This document shows positions 19,911 through 28,213 of a stretch of DNA of 64,000 nt, piece after piece; positions within the stretch are counted from its first letter, which is position 1; every line of letters begins with the position of its first letter. The stretch lies in assembly GCF_035917275.1 (NCBI RefSeq), contig NZ_CP108508.1, forward strand, positions 2,976,001-3,040,000, in the 5' to 3' direction. The notes under the pieces are model-generated. The model was not told where the DNA came from, made no database searches, and saw only the letters and a list, made by a program, of their open reading frames with translations. Position numbers and translations under genes: made by a program. The DNA comes from Streptomyces sp. NBC_01237. Its GTDB lineage: Bacteria > Actinomycetota > Actinomycetes > Streptomycetales > Streptomycetaceae.

Positions 19911-19932
19911 CGGGCCCTGCGAAACGGGCCCG
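19911..19932 (-). terminator. Possible citrate synthase terminator
   Basis: Arms CGGGCCC and GGGCCCG around an 8-nt loop lie 50 bp past the citrate synthase stop on the minus strand. A second hairpin, CGTGGCG/CGCCACG at 19865-19884, follows. Confidence 0.5.
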
Positions 19933-19981
19933 ACGAAAAGCGTGAACCGCGAACGCGGCTCGGTGGGGCCGGGGTTCGGCT

Positions 19982-21280
19982 TCAGCGGCCCTCGACCGGG
20001 ACGAAGTCGCGCAGGACCTCGCCGGTGTAGATCTGGCGCGGGCGGCCGATGCGGGATCCCGGCTCCTTGATCATCTCGTGCCACTGGGCGATCCAGCCCG
20101 GAAGCCGGCCGAGCGCGAAGAGCACGGTGAACATCTCGCTCGGGAAGCCCATGGCCCGGTAGATCAGACCCGTGTAGAAGTCCACGTTGGGGTAGAGGTT
20201 GCGCGAGACGAAGTACTCGTCGGAGAGCGCGTGCTCCTCCAGCTTGAGCGCGATGTCGAGCAGCTCGTCGGACTTGCCGAGCGAGGACAGCACATCGTGC
20301 GCCGCGGCCTTGATGATCTTGGCGCGCGGGTCGAAGGACTTGTACACCCGGTGGCCGAAGCCCATCAGGCGGACGCCGTCCTCCTTGTTCTTCACCTTGT
20401 TGATGAAGGAGTCGACATCGCCACCGTTGGCCTGGATGCCTTCCAGCATCTCCAGCACCGACTGGTTGGCGCCACCGTGCAGGGGGCCCCACAGCGCCGA
20501 GATACCGGCGGAGATCGAGGCGAACATGTTCGCCTGCGAGGAGCCGACCAGACGCACGGTGGAGGTCGAACAGTTCTGCTCGTGGTCCGCGTGCAGGATG
20601 AGCAGCTTGTCCAGGGCCGAGACGACGACCGGGTCCAGCTCGTACTCCTGGGCGGGGACCGAGAAGGTCATGCGCAGGAAGTTCTCGACGTACCCGAGGT
20701 CGTTGCGCGGGTAGACGAAGGGGTGACCGATCGACTTCTTGTAGGCGTACGCCGCAATCGTCGGGAGCTTGGCCAGCAGCCGGATCGTCGAGAGGTGGCG
20801 CTGCTCCTCGTCGAACGGGTTGTGGCTGTCCTGGTAGAACGTGGACAGCGCGCTGACGACCGAGGACAGCATGGCCATCGGGTGGGCGTCGCGCGGGAAG
20901 CCGTCGAAGAACCGCTTGACGTCCTCGTGCAGCAGCGTGTGCTGGGTGATCTCGTTCTTGAAGGTCGACAGCTCGTCGACCTTGGGAAGCTCACCGTTGA
21001 TCAGCGTGTACGCGACCTCAAGGAACGTCGAGCGCTCGGCGAGCTGCTCGATCGGGTATCCGCGGTAGCGCAGAATGCCCTGCTCGCCGTCGAGGTACGT
21101 GATGGCGGATTTATAGGCGGCGGTATTGCCGTATCCGCTGTCCAGCGTCACCAGGCCGGTATTGGCCCGGAGCTTCCCGATGTCGAAGCCCTTGTCGCCG
21201 ACGGTGCTGTCGATCACCGGGTAGGTGTACTCGTCATCGCCGTACCGCAGTACTACAGCGTTGTTGGTGTGCTCGCTCAC
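19982..21280 (-). CDS. gltA: Citrate synthase
   Basis: 432-residue type II (hexameric) citrate synthase, which condenses acetyl-CoA and oxaloacetate at the entry to the TCA cycle. Family signatures are visible: FLRMTFSVPAQEYELDP, LHADHEQNCSTSTVR, GPLHGGANQSVLEML, MGFGHRVYKSFDPRA and RNLYPNVDFYTGLIYRAMG, containing the active-site His residues and Asp. The GTG start at 21280 is preferred over upstream in-frame starts because GAGGG precedes it and homologues begin with a short lead into VVLRYGDDEYTYPVID. Confidence 0.95.
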   Translation of the reverse strand: MSEHTNNAVVLRYGDDEYTYPVIDSTVGDKGFDIGKLRANTGLVTLDSGYGNTAAYKSAITYLDGEQGILRYRGYPIEQLAERSTFLEVAYTLINGELPKVDELSTFKNEITQHTLLHEDVKRFFDGFPRDAHPMAMLSSVVSALSTFYQDSHNPFDEEQRHLSTIRLLAKLPTIAAYAYKKSIGHPFVYPRNDLGYVENFLRMTFSVPAQEYELDPVVVSALDKLLILHADHEQNCSTSTVRLVGSSQANMFASISAGISALWGPLHGGANQSVLEMLEGIQANGGDVDSFINKVKNKEDGVRLMGFGHRVYKSFDPRAKIIKAAAHDVLSSLGKSDELLDIALKLEEHALSDEYFVSRNLYPNVDFYTGLIYRAMGFPSEMFTVLFALGRLPGWIAQWHEMIKEPGSRIGRPRQIYTGEVLRDFVPVEGR

Positions 21281-21386
21281 GTCATCCCTCACCGACGTAG
21301 TGCCTCTTCTTCGAGGTGCCCTGACTGTCTCCACCCTCCCCCATTTGGCTCAGGAGAGTGCACTCGGGGTCGTCCATTGGACCTAC

Positions 21387-21407
21387 TGGCGGCACTGAGT
21401 GCCGCCA
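21387..21407. promoter_or_regulatory. Perfect 21-bp palindrome upstream of citrate synthase
   Basis: Arms TGGCGGCACT and AGTGCCGCCA are perfect over 10 bp with one base between them. The site is 107 bp upstream of the gltA start and 88 bp after the end of the helicase gene. The one-base centre favours a protein-binding operator over a hairpin, although opening the middle would give an RNA stem that could terminate the helicase transcript. Confidence 0.5.
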
Positions 21408-21494
21408 ACTTACTCATCCTGCCCCCTTGAATCCGGTTCCGGAAGACCTCCGTGATGTTTCCCACCGATTTGATCGATCATTTTTGTACGGGGC

Positions 21495-23720
21495 TCACGC
21501 GAAGTCTTCGCCGTCGGCGCCCCTGAGCCGGAAATCCAGTGCCGTACAGCGTCTGCCTGCGGAAACCGTGCGTACCGCCTGGCCGATCGCCTTGCGCGAC
21601 CCGACCAGCACGACGAGCTTCTTGGCCCGCGTCACCGCCGTGTACAGCAGGTTCCGCTGGAGCATCATCCAGGCGCTGGTGGTGACCGGAACGACGACGG
21701 CCGGATATTCGCTGCCCTGGGAGCGGTGGATCGTCATGGCGTACGCGTGGGACAGCTCGTCCAGCTCGTCGAAGTCGTAGCCGATCTCCTCGTCCTCGTC
21801 GGTGCGGACGGTCAGCTTCTGCTCGTCCACGTCGAGGGCGGTGACGACGCCGACCGTGCCGTTGAAGACGCCGTTCTCGCCCTTGTCGTAGTTGTTGCGG
21901 ATCTGCGTGACCTTGTCGCCGACGCGGAAGACCCGGCCGCCGAAACGCTTCTCGGGCAGGTCGGGGCGGCCGGGGGTGATGGCCTGCTGGAGCAGGCCGT
22001 TGAGATGGCCGGCACCGGCCGGGCCCCGGTGCATCGGAGCGAGAACCTGCACGTCACGGCGGGGGTTGAGGCCGAACTTCGCCGGGATGCGGCGTGCCGC
22101 GACATCCACGGCGAGCACCCCCGCGTCCTCGGTCTCGTCCTCGACGAAGAGGAAGAAGTCGCTCATGCCCTCGGTCAGGGGCGGCTGTCCCGCGTTGATC
22201 CGGTGGGCGTTGGTGACGACGCCGGACTGCTGGGCCTGGCGGAAGATCCGGGTCAGCCGGACGGCCGGGACGGGCCCGCCGTCCGCGAGCAGATCGCGCA
22301 GCACCTCGCCCGCGCCGACCGAGGGAAGCTGGTCGACATCGCCCACGAGCAGGAGGTGGGCACCGGGTGCCACCGCCTTCACCAGCTTGTTGGCGAGGAG
22401 CAGGTCGAGCATCGACGCCTCGTCCACGACGACGAGGTCGGCGTCCAGCGGACGGTCCCGGTCGTAGGCCGCGTCCCCGCCCGGCTTCAGTTCCAGCAGC
22501 CGGTGCACGGTGGACGCCTCGGCTCCGGTCAGCTCGGACAGCCGCTTGGCGGCCCGCCCGGTCGGTGCGGCCAGCACCACCTTGGCGCGCTTGGCGCGGG
22601 CCAGTTCGACGATGGAGCGGACCGTGAACGACTTTCCGCAGCCGGGCCCGCCGGTCAGGACGGCGACCTTCCGGGTGAGTGCCAGCCGTACCGCCGCCTC
22701 CTGCTCGGGCGCCAGCGTCGCCCCCGTACGCGTCGCGAGCCAGGCCAGCGCCTTGTCCCAGGCCACGTCCCGGAAGGCCGGCATCCGGTCCTCCGGGGTG
22801 TGCAGCAGCCGCCGGACCTGCGCGGCCAGCGAGATCTCGGCGCGGTGGAAGGGCACCAGGTACACCGCCGTGACCGGCTCCCCGCCCTCCGGCGACGGCA
22901 CCTTCTCCCGTACGACGCCCTCCGGGTCGCCGGCCAGTTCGGCCAGGCACTCGATGACCAGGCCCGTGTCCACCTGGAGGAGCTTGACCCCGTCCGCGAT
23001 GAGCCGTTCCTCGGGGAGGAAGCAGTGCCCCTGGTCGGAGGACTGGGACAGGGCGTACTGGAGTCCCGCCTTGACCCGCTCCGGGCTGTCGTGCGGAATG
23101 CCGACCGCCTGCGCGATCCGGTCGGCGGTGAGGAAACCGATGCCCCAGACGTCGGCGGCCAGCCGGTAGGGCTGGTTCTTCACGACGGAGATGGAGGCGT
23201 CCTCGTACTTCTTGTAGATACGGACGGCGATGGAGGTGGAGACGCCGACGCCCTGGAGGAAGACCATGACCTCCTTGATCGCCTTCTGTTCCTCCCACGC
23301 GGCGGCGATCATCTTCGTCCGCTTCGGCCCCAGGCCGGGGACCTCCACGAGGCGCTTCGGCTCCTGCTCGATGATGTCGAGGGTGTCGACGCCGAAATGC
23401 GTGGTGATCCGGTCGGCCATGACGGGGCCGATGCCCTTGATCAGACCGGAGCCGAGGTAGCGGCGGATGCCCTGGATGGTGGCGGGCAGGACCGTCGTGT
23501 AGTTCTCGACGGTGAACTGTTTGCCGTACTGGGAGTGCGACCCCCAACGGCCCTCCATCCGCAGCGACTCGCCGACCTGTGCGCCGAGCAGCGCACCGAC
23601 CACCGTGAGGAGATCGTTGGCACCGCGCCCGGTGTCGACACGGGCGACCGTGTACCCGTTCTCCTCGTTGGCGTACGTGATCCGCTCCAGGACCCCTTCG
23701 AGGACGGCCATGTTGGACAT
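21495..23720 (-). CDS. recD2: RecD2-type SF1B DNA helicase
   Basis: 741 residues. An N-terminal OB/HhH portion (IRRYLGSGLIKGIGP, VPGLGPKR, DVWGIGFLTAD) is typical of RecD2, a RecBC-independent relative of RecD. The helicase core carries Walker A GGPGCGKS, Walker B VVVDEASML, GDVDQLPSVGAGEVL, LTRIFRQ and, at the C-terminus, TIHRSQGSEYPAVVVP...LLYTAVTRAK. All SF1 motifs are intact. It acts as a 5'-3' helicase in DNA repair. Start ATG 23720; an internal ATG at 23711 is possible. Confidence 0.92.
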   Translation of the reverse strand: MSNMAVLEGVLERITYANEENGYTVARVDTGRGANDLLTVVGALLGAQVGESLRMEGRWGSHSQYGKQFTVENYTTVLPATIQGIRRYLGSGLIKGIGPVMADRITTHFGVDTLDIIEQEPKRLVEVPGLGPKRTKMIAAAWEEQKAIKEVMVFLQGVGVSTSIAVRIYKKYEDASISVVKNQPYRLAADVWGIGFLTADRIAQAVGIPHDSPERVKAGLQYALSQSSDQGHCFLPEERLIADGVKLLQVDTGLVIECLAELAGDPEGVVREKVPSPEGGEPVTAVYLVPFHRAEISLAAQVRRLLHTPEDRMPAFRDVAWDKALAWLATRTGATLAPEQEAAVRLALTRKVAVLTGGPGCGKSFTVRSIVELARAKRAKVVLAAPTGRAAKRLSELTGAEASTVHRLLELKPGGDAAYDRDRPLDADLVVVDEASMLDLLLANKLVKAVAPGAHLLLVGDVDQLPSVGAGEVLRDLLADGGPVPAVRLTRIFRQAQQSGVVTNAHRINAGQPPLTEGMSDFFLFVEDETEDAGVLAVDVAARRIPAKFGLNPRRDVQVLAPMHRGPAGAGHLNGLLQQAITPGRPDLPEKRFGGRVFRVGDKVTQIRNNYDKGENGVFNGTVGVVTALDVDEQKLTVRTDEDEEIGYDFDELDELSHAYAMTIHRSQGSEYPAVVVPVTTSAWMMLQRNLLYTAVTRAKKLVVLVGSRKAIGQAVRTVSAGRRCTALDFRLRGADGEDFA

Positions 23721-23749
23721 GTGCCGACGCTACCGGGTCCCGCTGACAG

Positions 23750-23793
23750 GCGGTCCGGCCCGGTCCGACTCCGCCGGCCCCGGACCGGACCGC
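23750..23793 (-). terminator. Weak candidate terminator after the CU044_5270 gene
   Basis: Arms GCGGTCCGG and CCGGACCGC are separated by 26 GC-rich bases between the 3' end of the CU044_5270 gene and the start of the helicase gene. The loop is long and alternative pairings exist. Confidence 0.3.
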
Positions 23794-23803
23794 ATGACTC
23801 CTC

Positions 23804-24817
23804 CTACGGCCGTCGGCCCCTCGTGTCCACCACCGCGCGTTCGAGGACGGCCGAGGTGGACAGCACCTGGCCCGCCTCGATGCTGTCGGTGGCCTTCGTG
23901 GCGACGCTGCGGCTGCCGATGAACTCCAGGGTCTTCCTGTCGAAGATCAACTCATCGCGCAGGCCGGGGTTGTACGCGTCGTAGCGGGCGACGGCCACCC
24001 CGTGCTTCCCGGCGGCGTTCACCGCGTCGGGCACCACGACCACCCCCGGGATCCTCGCGGTGGCGCGGAAGAGCGCGGCGCCGACGTCCGGCGGCATCAG
24101 CGACTCGTCGAGGAGACCAGCGGCGAGGACGAACGCGTCCTGGTCGGGATCGCGCTCCTCGTTCCCCTTCTCCCCCGGGGAACGCAGCCACGTGAGCATC
24201 GCGTCCGGGGTGGTGGGCAGGGTCTGGAGGTGGCGGTAGTGGGTGCTCTGCTCATAGCCGGGCTCGCCGGGAGCGGGGGCGCGCTCCAGCTCCTCCCCGT
24301 CGGAGACGGCGCCCGGTTCGCGGAGCAGCCCCGGGCGGGTCCCGTCGACGGACAGCCACACCTCCCGCCGGTGCAGGGCGGCGAGCTTCGTCCCGATGCC
24401 CTCGCCCACCGTCGCGGCGGCCACCCTGCTGCGGATGTAGACGAACTGGTCGTCGCGGACGGGGTCACCCGCCGGAGACTGTGCCGCGACCGTCGCGATG
24501 CGGTCGAGGAGGTCGGCCGCGCCACCGGTGGTGTCGCCGTTCACCCTGGGGGCGAAGGCGTAGGTGGCCTTGCCGTCGCTGCCGACCGGGGTGGCGGAAC
24601 TGTCGGCTCCGGTGACCGCGATCCCCGCGATGACCGCGAGGGTCAGTGCTCCCGCGAGGGCCGGACCGGCGACGACGGGGCGCAGCCACCTCCGGCGGCG
24701 GGCCGTGTTCCCTTCCCGGACGGAGTGCTGCCGGATCTCTCGCATCAGGTGCTCCTTGAGATGGCGGTGACGGCCCGGCGGAAGGTCCTGCTCGGGGAGC
24801 GACGCGCGGTCGTTCAT
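23804..24817 (-). CDS. CU044_5270 family membrane protein (sigma-factor partner)
   Basis: 337 residues. The first 55 are cytoplasmic and basic (LKEHLMREI..HSVREG), one TM segment follows at about 55-75 (PALAGALTLAVIAGIAV), then an extracytoplasmic domain with FVYIRSRVA, VWLSVDGTRPGLLRE and LPTTPDAMLTWLR, the pattern of the CU044_5270 family. These are regularly encoded directly after ECF sigma factors and are thought to act in their control, possibly as anti-sigma or signal proteins. The ATG overlaps the sigma stop by 4 bp. Confidence 0.8.
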   Translation of the reverse strand: MNDRASLPEQDLPPGRHRHLKEHLMREIRQHSVREGNTARRRRWLRPVVAGPALAGALTLAVIAGIAVTGADSSATPVGSDGKATYAFAPRVNGDTTGGAADLLDRIATVAAQSPAGDPVRDDQFVYIRSRVAAATVGEGIGTKLAALHRREVWLSVDGTRPGLLREPGAVSDGEELERAPAPGEPGYEQSTHYRHLQTLPTTPDAMLTWLRSPGEKGNEERDPDQDAFVLAAGLLDESLMPPDVGAALFRATARIPGVVVVPDAVNAAGKHGVAVARYDAYNPGLRDELIFDRKTLEFIGSRSVATKATDSIEAGQVLSTSAVLERAVVDTRGRRP

Positions 24818-25428
24818 CGGTTTCCCTCCTGTAGGGGCTGGGCCGCTTGTGTGCGGCTCTCTCTCATCTGTCGCGGGCGGCGGGGCGGTTCCCGGTTCTC
24901 GGCGGCGGCGGCGAGTTTCTTCCGGGCCCGGGACAGCCGGGAGCGGACCGTGCCGACAGGGATCCCGAGCGCCTCGGCGGCCGCCCCGTAGTCGAGCCCC
25001 GACCACACGCAGAGGGCGAGCACCTCGCGTTCGCCGCGCCGCAGGGTGGCCAGGGCCAGCCGTACGGCGCCCAGCAGTTCGGCGTCGTCGACGCGGCTCG
25101 CGACCTCGTCCGCGAAGTCGCCCACCGGGCTCCCCGGAGGCAGCCGGGACATCGCCGCGGCGTGCCTGCCCGCGGCGCGTCTGGTGTTGCGTACGACGTT
25201 GGTCGCGATCCCCAGCAACCAGGGGCGCAGCGAACCGCCTTCGGTATCGACCCGATCGCTCAGCCGCCAGGCTTCGAGGAACGTCAGCGAGACGCTGTCC
25301 TCGGCGGTCGACCAGTCCCCCGTCAGCCGGAACGCGTGGTTGTACACGGAGCGTGCATACCTGTCGAACAACTCCGCGAAGGCGTCGTCGTCCCCGTCCC
25401 GTATCCGGGCCCGCAGTGGTGTCTCCAT
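24814..25428 (-). CDS. ECF-family RNA polymerase sigma factor
   Basis: 204 residues. Region 2 is seen in DAFAELFDRYARSVYNHAFRLTGDWSTAEDSVSLTFLEAW, quoted in part as FDRYARSVYNHAF, and region 4 in LRRGEREVLALCVWSGLDY followed by GIPVGTVRSRLSRARKKL. It has no long C-terminal extension. Cotranscribed and translationally coupled with the CU044_5270 gene. Likely autoregulated from the promoter-like element at 25460-25479. Confidence 0.9.
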   Translation of the reverse strand: METPLRARIRDGDDDAFAELFDRYARSVYNHAFRLTGDWSTAEDSVSLTFLEAWRLSDRVDTEGGSLRPWLLGIATNVVRNTRRAAGRHAAAMSRLPPGSPVGDFADEVASRVDDAELLGAVRLALATLRRGEREVLALCVWSGLDYGAAAEALGIPVGTVRSRLSRARKKLAAAAENREPPRRPRQMRESRTQAAQPLQEGNR

Positions 25429-25459
25429 ACCTCTTGGCCTGTCCGGCGGCTCGGGGGCA

Positions 25460-25479
25460 GTTCCCGTGACCCCCGTCAC
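25460..25479 (-). promoter_or_regulatory. Possible ECF promoter and palindrome
   Basis: On the minus strand GGGAAC (25460-25465), an ECF-type -35 sequence, directly follows the palindrome GTGAC-GGGG-GTCAC (25466-25479). It lies 32 bp upstream of the sigma start. No good -10 is obvious at the expected distance. Confidence 0.35.
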
Positions 25480-25510
25480 AGCCCGGCCCCGAAGGGTCGA
25501 GCCGCCCTGA

Positions 25511-25537
25511 GAAAGTACTTTCCTTTGAGGAAAGTAC
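25511..25537 (+). promoter_or_regulatory. Inverted-repeat operator upstream of the winged-helix operon
   Basis: GTACTTTCC-TTTGA-GGAAAGTAC (25515-25537) is a perfect 9-bp inverted repeat. Its left arm overlaps a second perfect palindrome, GAAAGTACTTTC (25511-25522), giving three half-sites. It is the only A/T-rich patch in this stretch and lies 58 bp upstream of the membrane-protein gene, whose operon ends with a winged-helix regulator that is the obvious candidate ligand. Confidence 0.65.
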
Positions 25538-25594
25538 ATGCCAGTATGAGCGAGCAGACCACGCACACGGCTGACGAGAGGTCCGGGAAACACG

Positions 25595-26110
25595 ATGTCC
25601 CCGCAGGAGAACACCCCCACCCGTTCAGGCGGTACGGACGTATCCGCCGACCGCGCGACGGACGCCCTGCGGAGCGTCGAATCAGCCAGGGCCGGTGCCC
25701 GCCTCCGGGCCGGGCTGACTCCCTCCTGGTACGGCCCCGCGGCCGCGGCGGCCCTGATCGCCTCCGGTCTCGGGCAGGCGTGGGCCGAGGGGCGCGGCGG
25801 CTGGGGAGCCGCCCTCTCCCTGGCGATCGCGCTCGCGGGCCTGGCCCTGCTGCTCGCACTGGTCAACGCCGCCGCGCGGCGGGCGGAAGTGACCGTGACC
25901 AGGCCCCTGTCCGCACGGCTGCGCCGCGCGGCGGTACCCCTGTCGGCCCTCCTCGTCGCGGGGCTCGCCACATGGGGGCTGTGCCACGTGTTCGGGGCCG
26001 ACTGCGGGGCCACCAAGATCGCCCTGTTCGCCGTCCTGGGACTCGGCACCTGGGCGGTGTTCGCCGCCCGGAACGCGTCGATCGGGCGGAAGCTCCGGGA
26101 CATCGGATGA
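25595..26110 (+). CDS. Integral membrane protein of a winged-helix operon
   Basis: 171 residues with four predicted TM helices after a 40-residue cytoplasmic N-terminus (for example WYGPAAAAALIASGLGQAW and AALSLAIALAGLALLLALV). No enzyme motif is visible. Paired with the downstream regulator by a 4-bp ATGA overlap; such pairs are common in actinomycetes and the membrane protein is probably the regulated product. Function unknown. Confidence 0.7.
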   Translation: MSPQENTPTRSGGTDVSADRATDALRSVESARAGARLRAGLTPSWYGPAAAAALIASGLGQAWAEGRGGWGAALSLAIALAGLALLLALVNAAARRAEVTVTRPLSARLRRAAVPLSALLVAGLATWGLCHVFGADCGATKIALFAVLGLGTWAVFAARNASIGRKLRDIG

Positions 26111-26463
26111 GCGAAGCCTCCCCGCCCGGACAGCCGACGATCGACGCGGCGATCAACCACCCCACCCGGCTGGCGGTCGTCGCCTTCCTCTCCGCGTGCG
26201 ACGAGGCCGACTTCGCCTCCGTACGCAACAGTTGCCAGGTGTCCGACTCGATGCTGAGCAAGATCGCCTCCGCACTGGAGGGGATCGGATACCTCGGCGT
26301 CCGCAAGGGCTACGTCGGCAAGCGCCCCCGGACCTGGCTGTCCCTCACACCCGAGGGCAGGCAGGCGCTGGCGCTGCACATCGCCGCACTCCAGGGCATC
26401 GCCGCCACGGCCCGGCAGGCGGGCGCGGACGCGGGGGCCACCGCGCCCGCCGGAGACCGCTGA
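26107..26463 (+). CDS. Winged-helix transcriptional regulator (MarR/HTH_34-like)
   Basis: 118 residues. The core INHPTRLAVVAFLSACDEADFAS..., SDSMLSKIASALEGIGYLGVRKG and the wing RPRTWLSLTPEGRQAL match small winged-helix regulators of the HTH_34 (MarR-related) type that bind as dimers. Likely represses its own operon through the inverted repeat at 25511-25537. Confidence 0.85.
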   Translation: MSEASPPGQPTIDAAINHPTRLAVVAFLSACDEADFASVRNSCQVSDSMLSKIASALEGIGYLGVRKGYVGKRPRTWLSLTPEGRQALALHIAALQGIAATARQAGADAGATAPAGDR

Positions 26464-26497
26464 CCGTACTAGTCAAATTTTATTACTCTGCGGGGGC

Positions 26498-26617
26498 ATG
26501 ACCGAGAAGCCCATCCCGCTCCTGCCCTGCCGGACACAGCTGATCGAGCCGGTGGCCGACTTCGAGCGGCAGCCGGTGGACGACGACCCGGCCCGGCTCC
26601 AGGAGCTTCTGGGCTGA
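26498..26617 (+). pseudogene. Short remnant of a VOC/glyoxalase-like gene
   Basis: 39 codons. MTEKPIPLLPCR is the typical opening of VOC-superfamily (bleomycin-resistance/glyoxalase-like) proteins, but the chain then jumps to ADFERQPVDDDPARLQELLG, resembling a C-terminal tail, and stops. The pattern suggests an internal deletion that removed about 70-100 residues in frame. It may not be expressed: the only G-rich tract upstream is too close to the ATG. Confidence 0.4.
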
Positions 26618-26641
26618 TGGCCCCCTGGCAGACTCGGTTGT

Positions 26642-27433
26642 GTGAAACCTGACCTGACACAACTGCGCGAGCTGGTCGAAGCGTCACCGGAGTTCGGCCG
26701 CGGACCGGCCGTCGCCGTACCGGACGCGGCGATCCGCGATGCCGAGGCACGCATCGGCCGCCCGCTGCCGCCGTCGTACCGCTGGTGGCTGGCCGAGTTC
26801 GGGCACGGCCGGGCCGGTGACGCGGACATCGCGACGGTGGCGCCGGGCGGGCCGGACGGTTTCGCCGACGATGCGTACGAGGACATCACCGCCGAGTGGC
26901 GGAGGGACGGCGACCGGCTGTGCTTCGGCGTCGAGCCCGACTGCGGTGACACCTACTCCTTCGCCCTCGACCGCGGCGGCGAGCACGGGGGCGGCGAGTA
27001 CCCGGTGGTGTGCCGTGACGGTCTCGACGGAGACGAGCAGCAGGTGGCGGAGTCCTTCGCCGGGTTCCTCGCTGTCCGGGCGGCGCGCCTGCGCGGGCTC
27101 GGGGACGGGCCCAACCCCGCTGTCGCCCGTCTGTGGCGGTCGACACCGGGCGCACTGCTCGACAACGGCGTCCTGGTCTACGGTCCGCATGCCATCGGGG
27201 AGCGGAACGAGACCTTCGAGGTGGCCCACTACGCGCCCGAGTGGGTACTGGTCGGGGACGACAGCGGGGGCGGCGGGCTGCTCATGCGGCGCCACGGCCG
27301 CGACCGGACCCGCGTGTTCCACCTGGACCTGGGCGCGATCGGCCCGGACATCGAAGCGGACGGCGAACCGGTGACGGACGACCTGCTCGGCTGGCTCAGG
27401 TCGTCGGCCGGTGACCCGCGTTCTCCGTTCTGA
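26642..27433 (+). CDS. SMI1/KNR4 family protein
   Basis: 263 residues with GTG start. The N-terminal half has the SMI1/KNR4 signature: acidic lead, AIRDAEARIGRPLPPSYRWWLAEFGHG, then DGFADDAYEDITAEWR and CFGVEPDCGDTYSFAL. In bacteria this fold is common among immunity proteins of contact-dependent or polymorphic toxin systems, but many stand-alone members have no known role. The C-terminal half (from about 165) repeats a similar Asp/Glu-rich beta pattern and may be a second diverged copy. No toxin gene is adjacent. Confidence 0.75.
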   Translation: MKPDLTQLRELVEASPEFGRGPAVAVPDAAIRDAEARIGRPLPPSYRWWLAEFGHGRAGDADIATVAPGGPDGFADDAYEDITAEWRRDGDRLCFGVEPDCGDTYSFALDRGGEHGGGEYPVVCRDGLDGDEQQVAESFAGFLAVRAARLRGLGDGPNPAVARLWRSTPGALLDNGVLVYGPHAIGERNETFEVAHYAPEWVLVGDDSGGGGLLMRRHGRDRTRVFHLDLGAIGPDIEADGEPVTDDLLGWLRSSAGDPRSPF

Positions 27434-27582
27434 CGCTCGGCCGGGGCGGGGGGGGCAGTGATGGGGGGGGGCGGCACGCTGTCCCCTGTCCGGCGCACGG
27501 GGCGATCATGGGAACCGCCGACATCCGCCGCGCCGTCGGGAACAGCAGCGGGGGTGTTCCGTGACTGAGCGGAGGCGGCGGC

Positions 27583-28149
27583 ATGCGCACGGGGGACGAC
27601 GACACGAACGACGGCAGGGACGGCGTCGGCCTCAAGGAGAGAAGGAACCCGCTGCCGGAAGCTCCGCGCACCTGGCCGTCCGCCCAGCAGTGGCTGGTGA
27701 TTCTGGGAACTCCTGCCGTTCTCCTGGGTGTTCTGTGGCTCTTCGCCGAGTCGCACGTCCAGGAGCTGCGCGACGGACGGACCGCGACCGTCATCGGTGC
27801 CGGCGGGTGCCACGAGGGCGGCGGCCACGCGGGACCGCCGCCTTCCTGTCACGCGACCTGGCAATTCCCCGACGGTCACATCAGCAGCGGCACCGTCCCG
27901 AGCTCATCGGTCGTGAGGGGGGACACCGTCTTCGCCGGTGAGGGCTGGGCCTACCCCTCGGCCGCGCCCGTATGGCAACTCGTGGGCATCTTCAGCTTCA
28001 TCGCGACCTCGGTGCTGGTGGTGAACGTGGCGATCTGGGTCGTGGAGTTCCGCCAGGACCGACAGCGCCGCACCTACGAACTGCGGTACGGGCATGAGTA
28101 CTTGCCCGATCCGGGAAACACCTCCGACCCCTCGGGCTCCGCAGCCTGA
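27583..28149 (+). CDS. Hypothetical membrane protein with two TM helices
   Basis: 188 residues. TM1 is at about residues 36-54 (WLVILGTPAVLLGVLWLF) and TM2 at about 130-150 (LVGIFSFIATSVLVVNVAIW). The external loop between them has paired Cys/His (GCHEGGGH, SCHATW). This resembles DUF3592-type proteins with a beta-rich loop between two helices, but the match is not clear. Preceded by GGAGG. Function unknown. Confidence 0.6.
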   Translation: MRTGDDDTNDGRDGVGLKERRNPLPEAPRTWPSAQQWLVILGTPAVLLGVLWLFAESHVQELRDGRTATVIGAGGCHEGGGHAGPPPSCHATWQFPDGHISSGTVPSSSVVRGDTVFAGEGWAYPSAAPVWQLVGIFSFIATSVLVVNVAIWVVEFRQDRQRRTYELRYGHEYLPDPGNTSDPSGSAA

Positions 28150-28213
28150 CGCGGCGCCGGCGTCGCCCCGTCCGGGACAGCTCCGCCTGAGACGACCGGT
28201 GTTGAACGGACCC

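Larger units (their letters stand above)
19345..19981. other. 637-bp region between copA and citrate synthase without a standard gene
   Basis: No ordinary-length ORF here looks like protein-coding sequence on either strand. In order it holds a CRP-like site (19354-19369), a possible promoter (GTAAC at 19381, TCTAAG at 19405), a 30-codon ORF (19417-19509) containing a 14-bp direct repeat, a UUCG hairpin (19557-19572), G-rich tracts to about 19700, and two hairpins near 19865-19884 and 19911-19932 that can serve the citrate synthase transcript. It could produce a short RNA or be a decayed gene. Confidence 0.55.

Noticed and set aside
21471-21485. TGATCGATCA followed by a T-run as a terminator
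   Set aside because: The palindrome has no room for a loop, and the T-run is on the plus strand where no gene ends.
25546-25700. Reading frame starting MSEQTTHTADE ahead of the membrane protein
   Set aside because: It soon becomes Arg/Pro-rich and overlaps the better-supported membrane-protein gene in another frame.
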